Assembly: GCF_002258315.1 (NCBI RefSeq)
Contig: NZ_NOYD01000060.1
Span: 1-64,000 of the forward strand
Direction of reading: 5' to 3'
Origin: Rhodococcus sp. 06-462-5
Lineage (GTDB): Bacteria > Actinomycetota > Actinomycetes > Mycobacteriales > Mycobacteriaceae
DNA length: 64,000 bases
Below the pieces are notes generated by a model. That model worked only from the letters and a program-made list of their open reading frames with translations. It was not told the origin of the DNA and ran no database searches. The position numbers and the translations under genes are program-made. Positions 44,424 to 52,406 of the stretch are shown here, one piece after another. Position 1 is the stretch's first letter. Each line of letters begins with the position of its first letter.

Positions 44424-45427
44424 CGTTGTGCGTCTTTCTCTTCGCGGTAGAGACCGAGGGCGGTCATCGCGGGCGCGTCGTTGAACTCGAACAGCACGGC
44501 TGGAATGTCGGTGTCGTTGACGTAGCTGACAGTCGACCACGATGGAACGGCGAGGCTGTCTCCTTCGCTGCACCGGAACGGCTTTCCGTCGACGTGGATG
44601 GTGGACAACCCTTGTGCCCCGATCAAGACGGCGGAAGCGGTGCGCCGCATCGGTTGTGTTTGGATCCCTGCAGGTAGGAGTGTGAATGCAGCATCGATGA
44701 CCGGTGTGACAGGGTCGTGGGTTCCTTCTGCGTGCAGGGTGTGTCGGTATGCGTGGTGCGGGTCGGCCTCGTGGGTCCGCTGTTGCTCACCGAGAGCGCG
44801 AAGTACGTTGTCCCACTTGTAGAGCAGCGGCTCGCTCAGGTTTCGGTGGTGTCTGTCTTGCGCGAAAATGTGGGGCTCGAGGTGGGTGTTGTCGGTGTGG
44901 AGCTCGAACTGTGTCGCGGCGAGGGCGGCGACGAGGGGGTCGTTGGTGCAATCCTGCCAGATGGCGGGGGAGTCGGTGGGGCTGTCGTTGCCGTGCTCAT
45001 GCCATTCGCCGGCGGGGGTGATCACCACGTCGCGAGGCTCGAGATACATCTTGGTTCCACCGACGGCCGTCCATGCCCCGTCACCCTCGTGCATGTAGCG
45101 CAGGGCCGTCGGCGCGTGCCGATGCGGGGTCATACCTTCACCGCGGTTGATGATCTGCAGCCCCGAATAGAGATATCCGACGGCGGCCTCGCGGGCATGG
45201 CCCGGATTGGCGAGGGTCAGTACCCGTAGAGCTGCTCGGTCGCCCTTGACCATGTCGGCGGCCGCGATCGCGAGCGGTCGAAGCTCGGCATAACTCCAGT
45301 GCACGGCATGGGAGTCGGGGGCCGGGGCCCACGGCAAGTTCTCGTTGGCCGCGGACCACCGCCCGATGGCGGAGATTGCTGCCGCCTTCTCGTGCAGCAT
45401 GGCCTCGGTGGAAATGGTGGTGGTCAC
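44420..45427 (-). CDS. Cupin dioxygenase related to gentisate 1,2-dioxygenase
   Basis: A 335-residue bicupin. The first cupin carries the iron-site pattern TPHRHAPTALRYMHEG and a later ITPAGEWHEHG. The second cupin shows CSEGDSLAVPSWS but weaker metal ligands. The family opens the aromatic ring of gentisate, 1-hydroxy-2-naphthoate or salicylate with Fe(II) and oxygen. GTG 45427 overlaps the decarboxylase stop. In this operon the substrate may be a product derived from a decarboxylated aromatic amino acid, which is an inference. Confidence 0.83.
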   Translation of the reverse strand: MTTTISTEAMLHEKAAAISAIGRWSAANENLPWAPAPDSHAVHWSYAELRPLAIAAADMVKGDRAALRVLTLANPGHAREAAVGYLYSGLQIINRGEGMTPHRHAPTALRYMHEGDGAWTAVGGTKMYLEPRDVVITPAGEWHEHGNDSPTDSPAIWQDCTNDPLVAALAATQFELHTDNTHLEPHIFAQDRHHRNLSEPLLYKWDNVLRALGEQQRTHEADPHHAYRHTLHAEGTHDPVTPVIDAAFTLLPAGIQTQPMRRTASAVLIGAQGLSTIHVDGKPFRCSEGDSLAVPSWSTVSYVNDTDIPAVLFEFNDAPAMTALGLYREEKDAQR

Positions 45428-46902
45428 GATGCAGGTACCTCCTGTTGGGTGACGGTCACTGAAGCGAGTGGTCGGGGTGTGCCGACGACGGCGTCGGCTG
45501 CCTCGGTAAGTTCGGCAACCAGTTGGTCGATGTGGTCGGCAGTGGTGTGGATGTTGCCGATGGACACTCGGATGACGTAGTGGCCGTCGAGCTCGGAGTG
45601 GGAGAGCAGCGTCCGGTGGGTGCTGTTGACGGTCTCGAGGATCTTCCGCGTCGCCTGTCCGTCGGCAGAGGAGATCCGGAGGCAGAGCAAGGGGAGCGGC
45701 GAATCGTTCGCGAGATGCCACCGCGGGTCTGCGGCAAGGGCGTCTCGCAGCCTCGTCGCCAGGGTGAGACTGTGTTCGAGTCGAGTTCGGATGCCTCGTA
45801 TTCCGAAGGCGCGCAGGGTCCACCACAGTTTCAGAGCTCGGAATTGTCGCCCAAGGTTGAGGGTGTAATTCATGTAGTCGATACCGCCGGTGGTGTCGGT
45901 ACGCAGGTATTCGGGAACCAGTGTGAAGGCGGCTTCGAGTGCTCCGGGGTGACGGCAGAACAGTGCCCCGCACTCCATAGGGGTGAAGAGCACTTTGTGT
46001 GGGTTGGCGACGAGAGAATCGGCGGCCGCGAGTGACGGAAGGACCTGCGCGATGGCCGGGGCTATGCGCCAGAAGCCTCCGTACGCGGCGTCGACGTGCA
46101 GCCACACTCGGTGGTCGCGGCACACGGCCGCAATCGCCTCGACCGGGTCGAGAGCACCTGAAGTGGTCGTACCGACGGTGGCGACAACAGCGATCGGTGT
46201 GTAACCGTCCGCGACGTCCGATCCAATGCGAGTCGACAGAGCAGCAGGATCGAGTTGGCCGCTAGCGTCGGTGGGTAGGCGTACGACATTGTCGAGCCCG
46301 ATGCCGAGAGCGATCGCAGCTTTGTCGACCGACGAGTGGGCCTGGTCGGAGGCGTAGATCCGGCCGGGTTTCTGGCCGGATGTTCCGTGATGTCGAACCT
46401 CGGGCTGTGCCCGGTGGCGGGCGGTGGCCAACGCGTAGAACGTGCCCAGTGATGCACCGTCGACGAGCAGTGCGTCTGCGGCGGGGTAGTCGAGCAGTTC
46501 GGCGAGCCATCTGGTGACGGTGTCTTCGACGGCGGCAGCCGAGGGCGCGCTCTTCCACAACATGACGTTGACGTTCAATGCCGCAGCGGTCATCTCGGCG
46601 AGGATGGCCGGTCCGGAGGAACTGTTGCTGAAGTAGGCGTGGAATCGTGGATGGTTCCAGTGCGTCAAATGCGGAACGACGTTGTTCCAGGTGTCGTCGA
46701 GTATGTCGGCGAAATCTGTTGCCTCGGACGGCAGCTCGCTGTCGATCGCGTCGGCGACATCGGCCGCATCGGCCGGCGTCGTGACGGGCACGTCGTCGAG
46801 CGCGGCGAAGTGTCGACATATTCGATCGAGGGTGTCGGTGCCGAAGGCTTTGAGCTGCTCGGGAGTCCAGTCGCCAGTCGGCTTTGTTGGGTCGGGGGTC
46901 AT
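45424..46902 (-). CDS. PLP-dependent group II amino acid decarboxylase
   Basis: A 492-residue fold-type I enzyme of the aromatic-L-amino-acid/2,4-diaminobutyrate decarboxylase group. The PLP lysine lies in ANPHKVLFTPMECG. The cofactor-contacting DAAYGG is present, as are THWNHPRFHAYF and SAAAVEDTVTRWLAELL. It should convert an amino acid (Trp, Tyr, DOPA or similar) to an amine. ATG 46902 overlaps the stop of the monooxygenase-like gene (ATGA). The 65-residue N-terminal extension in the frame is spurious. Confidence 0.9.
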   Translation of the reverse strand: MTPDPTKPTGDWTPEQLKAFGTDTLDRICRHFAALDDVPVTTPADAADVADAIDSELPSEATDFADILDDTWNNVVPHLTHWNHPRFHAYFSNSSSGPAILAEMTAAALNVNVMLWKSAPSAAAVEDTVTRWLAELLDYPAADALLVDGASLGTFYALATARHRAQPEVRHHGTSGQKPGRIYASDQAHSSVDKAAIALGIGLDNVVRLPTDASGQLDPAALSTRIGSDVADGYTPIAVVATVGTTTSGALDPVEAIAAVCRDHRVWLHVDAAYGGFWRIAPAIAQVLPSLAAADSLVANPHKVLFTPMECGALFCRHPGALEAAFTLVPEYLRTDTTGGIDYMNYTLNLGRQFRALKLWWTLRAFGIRGIRTRLEHSLTLATRLRDALAADPRWHLANDSPLPLLCLRISSADGQATRKILETVNSTHRTLLSHSELDGHYVIRVSIGNIHTTADHIDQLVAELTEAADAVVGTPRPLASVTVTQQEVPAS

Positions 46903-47210
46903 TCGACGTCGACCGGCAGCTCGTGGGCGAAGACGACCTCGCGGGGGCGTTCGCAGTACCGGCGGTAGAAATCTTCGAGTAGTGGCGTCTCCGATTCGAG
47001 GAGGTGCGTGGCGTGCTCGGCGCTTTCCCAGGGGTAGGTCATCGTTACGCGTTGGGGGTCCGATGCGTGCTGGAAGAAGCGCGCGTGGCCCGCCCACCCC
47101 GGGTGGTGGTGTGCGTTGTCGTCGAGGAGTTCGTCCATTTCTTGCAGGACCGAGAGGGCGTTCTCGGCCGCTTCGGCGGTCAGGTGCCAGGTTTCGATGA
47201 CGGTGATCAT
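46899..47210 (-). CDS. Small ABM/Dabb-like ferredoxin-fold protein
   Basis: A 103-residue single-domain protein starting MITVIETWHLTAEAAENAL. A beta-strand/helix repeat, conserved aromatic residues and the FFQHASDPQRVTMTYPWESAEHA block resemble antibiotic-biosynthesis-monooxygenase-like dimers. Such proteins act as small monooxygenases, cyclase helpers or heme-handling enzymes. ATG 47210 has a ribosome site and lies 22 bp after the previous gene. Confidence 0.6.
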   Translation of the reverse strand: MITVIETWHLTAEAAENALSVLQEMDELLDDNAHHHPGWAGHARFFQHASDPQRVTMTYPWESAEHATHLLESETPLLEDFYRRYCERPREVVFAHELPVDVE

Positions 47211-47232
47211 GAGAGGGCGAAGCCTTTCTGTT

Positions 47233-48069
47233 TCAGTTGCTCTGACCGGTGCTGTCGAAGTGCTCTTGCAGCAGTGAATCGCCGCCGGGGACGAATCGTT
47301 GGCAGATGAGTTGGTGGGCGCGCCGGTTCTCGGCCTGGCTCTTCCAGAGCCGTCGTGCGGAATCTGCTGCGACGCCGGGAAGTTCAGCCGTCTTGAGCGT
47401 TGTACGGACGATCTTGGCGCGGGTGAGCATCACGTCGTGATCCCGGTTGAACACGGCGGAGAACCCGGGTTCGAGCCAGGGCGGTTCCATGGAAGGCCGG
47501 ACGAAGTCACGGTAGATCTCCGGTGAGAAATCGGACGCGTACCGCATGCTCTCGGTCGCCCCGGCGTAGAGAGTCCCTAGTTCGGTGAGTTGGTGGGCGA
47601 GAGTGGGCCACTGCTTGTTTGCAAGGCACTCCAGCACTGCCGCGAGCCGGCTGTTCATGGATATGACGAACAGGTGGAACAGGTGGTGGCCCTTCTTCCA
47701 GCGTGTGATCGCTTGTCGTGCAGAGTCGTTCGGAGCCTGCGGGGTGCGATTGTCCGCACTGTGGTCCGTCGGCGCTGCCAATTGGGAAGGATCTCGTTCC
47801 CGTGCGGACACGGCTGCTGCGGCGGAGGCATCGCCGACGACTACGGCCAGGGCGTCGAGTAGGCGGAGTCGTGAGTCGTTGTCCAGAGTGGACTGCGGCA
47901 GATCTGTGGTGATGGCGGTGACGACGGTCAGTGCGCTGACCGCCCACGCGTGCGGGTCGTTGCTGCGGGAGATCCTGAAGTAGGTGTCGTATTCGGCGCT
48001 GCGGGCGACAGGGATGGTGCTATCGGTGGGTAGGACGACTCGATCGATGCTCGTCGGAGATGGGGTCAT
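47233..48069 (-). CDS. Hypothetical helical protein of the decarboxylase operon
   Basis: A 278-residue protein I do not recognise. It is largely helical, with several His residues clustered in RWKKGHHLFHLFVISMNSR. A later aromatic stretch (YRDFVRPSMEPPWLEPGF) could be part of an active or heme/metal site. It overlaps the exporter gene by 50 nt and is co-directional with the decarboxylase, so it likely contributes a step in the same pathway. Confidence 0.6.
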   Translation of the reverse strand: MTPSPTSIDRVVLPTDSTIPVARSAEYDTYFRISRSNDPHAWAVSALTVVTAITTDLPQSTLDNDSRLRLLDALAVVVGDASAAAAVSARERDPSQLAAPTDHSADNRTPQAPNDSARQAITRWKKGHHLFHLFVISMNSRLAAVLECLANKQWPTLAHQLTELGTLYAGATESMRYASDFSPEIYRDFVRPSMEPPWLEPGFSAVFNRDHDVMLTRAKIVRTTLKTAELPGVAADSARRLWKSQAENRRAHQLICQRFVPGGDSLLQEHFDSTGQSN

Positions 48070-49012
48070 GAAGGCCTCTTCCGTGGCTTGAAGTGGAGTC
48101 AGGGTGGTGGGGGTGTCGGGTTGCGGTCCAGACGGCTCCGACGACGACGGCGGCTCCGGCTAGTTGAATCCAGGTGGGTCGCTCGCTGAGGACAACGAAT
48201 CCGAACGCGATAGCCAGCACAGGCTGCAGCAGGAGTAGGGCCGCGACGGTATTAGCCGCCAGCGATCGGGATCCCGAACTGATGAACAGCCAGGCGGCAA
48301 CCTGTCCGAGCAAAGCGAGCGCGATCATCCATCCCCACGCGGCCGCGGAGATGTCGAGATCGAGGTCTCCGAGGCCTGCCGAGACAATGCCGGCAGTGAC
48401 CGTTGCCGATGCGGTGGCCACACAGATCGGGGTGACCAGATGGCTGGGGCTTCGCTGGGTGGAGCGGCGGTTCAGGAACAGGTAGGCCGCGTACGCGGCA
48501 CCGGCGGAGATTCCCAGGATGGACCCGCGGAGCGCGTTGTCGGCTCCTGTTCCGCCGATGAGTCCGCCGGCGAGTGCAACGCCGAGCAGCATGCAAGGCA
48601 CCGCCATGAGGAATCGTCGGGGGATTGCGGTTCGATCGACGACGAGCGCGATCAGCGGCAGCACGACGACCTGGACATTGATAAGGACGGTGGCGATCGA
48701 GGCACCGACGTCGAGGATGCTCGCGGTCCACATCACGTAGTCCGCTCCGAGGAAGACTCCGGCACCAATGGCCATGGGATACAACCTCGTCGGCATTGCG
48801 CCGCGTCGGTGAAGTTCCCACAGCGCCATCGGAACGAGAGCCGCCAGCGCGATCAGACATCGTAGAAATGCCGCCGTCCCCGAGGTGACATCGGCGAGTT
48901 TGACGAAGGTTGCGGACAGTGACAGCGACGCGGCACCGGCGATGACCAGCGCCGCATTCCCGCCCACCCCCCGATCGGCGGCGTCAGCTCTCGGTATCGC
49001 GGTTCTGGTCAC
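48020..49012 (-). CDS. EamA/DMT-family exporter
   Basis: A 330-residue protein with ten predicted membrane helices in two EamA repeats (ALVIAGAASLSLSATFVKLA opens the first; GSILGISAGAAYAAYLFLNR opens the second). It probably exports an amine or other metabolite made by the operon. GTG 49012 is the first gene after the divergent LysR promoter. The C-terminal 30 residues are hydrophilic. Confidence 0.88.
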   Translation of the reverse strand: MTRTAIPRADAADRGVGGNAALVIAGAASLSLSATFVKLADVTSGTAAFLRCLIALAALVPMALWELHRRGAMPTRLYPMAIGAGVFLGADYVMWTASILDVGASIATVLINVQVVVLPLIALVVDRTAIPRRFLMAVPCMLLGVALAGGLIGGTGADNALRGSILGISAGAAYAAYLFLNRRSTQRSPSHLVTPICVATASATVTAGIVSAGLGDLDLDISAAAWGWMIALALLGQVAAWLFISSGSRSLAANTVAALLLLQPVLAIAFGFVVLSERPTWIQLAGAAVVVGAVWTATRHPHHPDSTSSHGRGLHDPISDEHRSSRPTHR

Positions 49013-49039
49013 CTGGTCAAGGCAACCAGTTACAAACCG

Positions 49040-49086
49040 ATAAGTCTACTAGCCAGTTCTACCGCTGAAACAGTAGTATCACTTAT
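49040..49086. promoter_or_regulatory. Nested inverted repeat in the LysR-operon divergent region
   Basis: ATAAGT-CTACT (49040-49050) is mirrored by AGTAG (49072-49076) and ACTTAT (49081-49086), centred near 49061 in the 74-bp space between the exporter and LysR starts. LysR proteins bind such dyads and control both directions, so this is the probable operator. Confidence 0.55.
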
Positions 49087-49962
49087 ATGTTGTCGTGGGA
49101 TCGGATGAAAGTTTTCGCCGCAGTAGCCGAACAAGGTTCGGTCACTCGAGCTGCAGAATCTTTACACCTCACCGGACCCGGAGTGTCGCAACACATCCGC
49201 AAGTTGGAGAAGGAAGCCGGCACCACCCTGGTCGAGAGAGAGGGAAGGTCGATACGGCTGACCCCCGCCGGTCGCGCACTGGCGACACGTGCGGCCGCCA
49301 TGTCCGCTCTCGCCGAAGCCGCAGAAGACGACCTTGCCTCGATCGACACCGACGTTGCCGGAGCGCTGAGAGTAGGCGCGGTCGCAAGTGCATTACGTCG
49401 GCTGGTGGTCCCAGCTCTGGCAGACCTTGCTCGCACGTATCCACTGCTGCGCCCCGAGGTCGTCGACGGAGAAGGAATCGATTTGCTCGACCGCCTCCAG
49501 CACCGCACCCTCGATCTCGTCGTCTTCGAGTCCTGGGACCATCGGCCGGCGACGGTCCCCGCAGGTATCGACGTCCACACGCTCCACACCGAGGATGTAC
49601 ACCTCGCGGTACCGATCGAGGACAACCGTGAGATGGCAACCCTCTCCGGCGAAACGGAATCGATCTGGACGGTATGCCCATCAGGGTCGGATGCGCACTC
49701 CGCGCTCGTGCACGCATTGCGCGAAGCTGGAGTCGAACCGACGATCCGCTACGAGGTGTCCGACTACTCGACCCAACTGGCCCTCGTCGAAGCAGGTCTG
49801 GCCGTCGCGCTGGTTCCGGACACCGCGCGAGTCCGAACGGCCAGGGTGCGGTATCTGCCGACCGAGCCGGCCGTGACACGTTCGCTACGTGCGGCGAGCT
49901 CGACCCGAATCCCGGCAGTCGGCGCGCTCCTGAATGCGATGAACGTGATTCTCGCAGGCTGA
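49087..49962 (+). CDS. LysR-family regulator
   Basis: A 291-residue LysR protein. Its N-terminal winged helix reads RMKVFAAVAEQGSVTRAAESLHLTGPGVSQHIRKLE (residues ~7-45 in total), followed by the two-lobed effector domain. It is divergent from the exporter-decarboxylase-cupin operon, so it should activate that operon in response to a pathway metabolite. Confidence 0.92.
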   Translation: MLSWDRMKVFAAVAEQGSVTRAAESLHLTGPGVSQHIRKLEKEAGTTLVEREGRSIRLTPAGRALATRAAAMSALAEAAEDDLASIDTDVAGALRVGAVASALRRLVVPALADLARTYPLLRPEVVDGEGIDLLDRLQHRTLDLVVFESWDHRPATVPAGIDVHTLHTEDVHLAVPIEDNREMATLSGETESIWTVCPSGSDAHSALVHALREAGVEPTIRYEVSDYSTQLALVEAGLAVALVPDTARVRTARVRYLPTEPAVTRSLRAASSTRIPAVGALLNAMNVILAG

Positions 49963-50336
49963 TTCCGCGGCCGATCTCACCCGTAACGCTCGGTTATCAG
50001 GACTGCTCAAAAGGTAACGGGCAGGCACATGACATCTGCGAAACAGGTTGTATGGCAGTGATTGTCAGGGCGCAGGTATGCGCTAGATCCGGGTTCACGG
50101 CCACCGGAGGCGGGGAGATCGAGAATGCTGAACGTCAGCAGGGCGACGGTGGTGGCCGAACACTGTCCGACACGCCCGTGGGATCAAGCTTCGTAGAATT
50201 CCCCTATTCGGGGAATTCTACGTTCCGTTCAAGACCTCCGCCATCGGTGCCATAATCGTTACGGTGCGGCGATGAACAGCATCACGCCCCATGAAATGAC
50301 CCCACTCAGCCCGATTGCATCGGCAGGTTTGCTCGG
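49963..50336. other. 374-bp gap with a perfect hairpin
   Basis: No supportable gene. The only strong element is the stem-loop at 50193-50223, listed separately. A short frame at 50100-50255 lacks a plausible start or codon pattern. Confidence 0.5.
50193..50223. other. Perfect 13-bp inverted repeat (stem-loop)
   Basis: CGTAGAATTCCCC (50193-50205) and GGGGAATTCTACG (50211-50223) are exact reverse complements around TATTC. No U tract follows, and it is not close behind a gene on either strand (LysR ends 230 bp upstream). A site for a recombinase, resolvase, partition protein or repressor is as likely as a terminator. Confidence 0.7.
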
Positions 50337-50534
50337 ATGAGCGGCGACGACGTGCTGAACTTCTGCTCCCTGGTAGTGGCAGTCACTGCCGTTATAGCGA
50401 TCCGTTCCTTCACGGAGTTCCGATCCAAGCGGGTCACGATAGCCGTCTTCCTCGCGGTGTTTCTGCTCTTCAGGTTCGGTGTTCCTCGTCTTACGCCGTT
50501 CATCGGATGGCTGCTCGGTTTGTCCGCCGAGTAA
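50337..50534 (+). CDS. Small two-helix membrane protein
   Basis: A 65-residue ORF with two hydrophobic helices (LNFCSLVVAVTAVIAIRSF and VTIAVFLAVFLLFRFGV) joined by a short basic loop. ATG 50337 follows a weak ribosome site. No family recognised. It lies 107 bp before the MerR gene on the same strand. Confidence 0.5.
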   Translation: MSGDDVLNFCSLVVAVTAVIAIRSFTEFRSKRVTIAVFLAVFLLFRFGVPRLTPFIGWLLGLSAE

Positions 50535-50640
50535 CGGTGGGGGCGGACGTGCAGAGGTGGCCCGCTGGCCGGGAGAGAAAGCAGAGCGATGTCGAGCGGT
50601 ATCGTGCATCGAACGATCGATTAAAGGGTGGGTGCGAGTT

Positions 50641-51210
50641 GTGAGCTGCAGCGAACAGGGTTCGTTCGAGGACATCGTGCCGGGGCTTTTCAAGACCTCG
50701 AACGGCACCGCCGCCGACGCCGTGAACGGGTGTCTGGGGTACAAATCGCCCCAGGTCCAGCAAGTGACTGGGGTAACGTACCGCCAGCTCGACTACTGGG
50801 CCCGTACAGGGCTTGTGTCACCGTCGATCCGCCCTGCATCCGGTTCGGGATCGCAAAGGATGTATGCCTTCTCCGACATCGTGGTGGTCAAAGTGATTCG
50901 TCGTCTCCTCGAGGCCGGAGTGTCTTTGCAGAATGTACGCATTGCGATCGAGTGCCTGCGTGCGCGTGACGCCCAGGGGCTGGCGTCTGTAACTCTGCTC
51001 TGCGACGGTATTTCGGTGTACGAGTGCACATCTGACGACGAGATAGTGGACTTGCTACACGGTGGTCAGGGCGTGTTCGGCATCGCGATCGGACATACAG
51101 TCGCGGACGTGGCTGCCGATATCCGTGCGCTCCCTGCAGTTTCTGTGGGAAGCGACAAGGTCACCCGAATCGACGAACTGGGATCGCGACGCGACCGCAA
51201 GAGCGCCTGA
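50641..51210 (+). CDS. MerR-family regulator
   Basis: A 189-residue MerR-type protein. The winged helix starts around residue 43: VTGVTYRQLDYWARTGLVSP, with the GSGSQRMYAFSDIVVVKVIRRLLEAGVSL wing and helices following in the family order. The C-terminal half lacks the Cys residues of metal sensors, so it more likely binds a small molecule or a protein. GTG 50641 is preceded by a purine-rich ribosome site. It precedes the DUF6615-like gene by 13 bp, so it probably controls that gene. Confidence 0.85.
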   Translation: MSCSEQGSFEDIVPGLFKTSNGTAADAVNGCLGYKSPQVQQVTGVTYRQLDYWARTGLVSPSIRPASGSGSQRMYAFSDIVVVKVIRRLLEAGVSLQNVRIAIECLRARDAQGLASVTLLCDGISVYECTSDDEIVDLLHGGQGVFGIAIGHTVADVAADIRALPAVSVGSDKVTRIDELGSRRDRKSA

Positions 51211-51223
51211 AGTCGGCCCCGGG

Positions 51224-52270
51224 ATGAGTACACACTTCAGTGCCAATTACATGGTCCACGCGATGAATGAAGCAGCCTCTGATACCTGGGATCTGATGGA
51301 GACGGGAATTGCAGGCGGCATCGGACCTGGAGAAGAGACGCTCACCGACCTCAACTTGATCAAGCTTCAGCAGCGTATTCCGGCGCTGAGAGTGACGAAA
51401 TACGCCAAGGCGGTCGAGGCGGGCAACGGTGCGGATTGGGAGTGGTGGATCGGTTCTTCGGCCGACGAGCGGTGGATCAAGCTTCGTATTCAAGCAAAAC
51501 GCGCCAGCCACAAATTCAACCGCTATGAGCAGCTCGGACACTCAGTTAAAGAAGTCAAGCAGTACGAGACCCTGATTTTGAAGAGCAGGCTCGACGGTGC
51601 AACTCCGTTGTATGTCTTCTTCAACGGGTGGCCCGAAGATAGATTTCTCGTAAAGGGCCAGTACATCGATGCGATCGCACGCAACCTCAGGGCGGTGCAC
51701 GGCGGGCACGTTCCGTATCCGATGTGGGGCTCGTTGGATTGGGGGTGCGCAGTCTCCGCGGCGCAGAAGGTCAAAGAAATTTATGAGAACCCATCCACAT
51801 CAGTCTTCCCGCCAGCTCTCATCCCAGCTGCTACCCGCCGAAACAAGCGCTATATCCCACGGTATCTCGTGCATTCGACCCCTTGGGCGTATCTACTTCA
51901 CTCCGGGCCTTCGGGCGCGGCTCCGACTGTGCGGCAGGTGGCCGAGAACCTGCACCACATGGAGGGAAACAGATCGCCGCTCACCGACGATGCCTTCGAA
52001 GCAATGACTTACCCGATTCCGTCTCGCGAAGCCGAGCAGGCCGCCTACGGCATGTACACGATGAGGAAATTTCTCGACCCCCGCGATGAGGCGCGTTACG
52101 CTCAGCGCCTCGCGAGCGCCGAACAATTCGCTCATGAGATCGGCAGAGACGATCTGGTGGGTCGAATGCTGAACCTGCCCGACGAGACCGAGCGGACAGG
52201 GCCGGGGTATCGCCTGTTGTTGGAGCTCAACCCGGAAAGTTCAGACCTCATGAACCTACGCCTGAGCTAG
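51224..52270 (+). CDS. DUF6615-like putative nuclease
   Basis: A 348-residue protein resembling DUF6615. Near residues 65-95 it has the pattern GADWEWWIG...WIKLRIQAKR: an acidic residue followed at the right distance by Q-x-K, as in PD-(D/E)XK nuclease folds. The opening LTDLNLIKLQQRIP would be the first helix. No restriction-modification partner lies beside it. It shares a transcript with the MerR gene and lies back-to-back (convergent) with the CysH-like gene, so a defence role is possible but unproved. Confidence 0.6.
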   Translation: MSTHFSANYMVHAMNEAASDTWDLMETGIAGGIGPGEETLTDLNLIKLQQRIPALRVTKYAKAVEAGNGADWEWWIGSSADERWIKLRIQAKRASHKFNRYEQLGHSVKEVKQYETLILKSRLDGATPLYVFFNGWPEDRFLVKGQYIDAIARNLRAVHGGHVPYPMWGSLDWGCAVSAAQKVKEIYENPSTSVFPPALIPAATRRNKRYIPRYLVHSTPWAYLLHSGPSGAAPTVRQVAENLHHMEGNRSPLTDDAFEAMTYPIPSREAEQAAYGMYTMRKFLDPRDEARYAQRLASAEQFAHEIGRDDLVGRMLNLPDETERTGPGYRLLLELNPESSDLMNLRLS

Positions 52271-52308
52271 CGCCGATCGGCCGACAAGAGGTCGTTTGGT
52301 TCTGATGC

Positions 52309-52350
52309 AAAAAAAGTAGTCGGAGGCCACCGTGTGGTGTGCCTCCGACT
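52309..52350 (-). terminator. Rho-independent terminator of the CysH-like gene
   Basis: AGTCGGAGGC (52318-52327) pairs with GCCTCCGACT (52341-52350), and CACC pairs with GGTG inside, with a GTGT loop. Read on the minus strand the stem is followed by seven U's, a textbook terminator 57 bp after the CysH-like stop. Its symmetric stem may also end the convergent DUF6615 transcript. Confidence 0.88.
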
Positions 52351-52406
52351 CACCCTGTGCAATCTCAGTGCCAGGAATGCTACACGCGCACAGTCGATAT
52401 GGCGAT

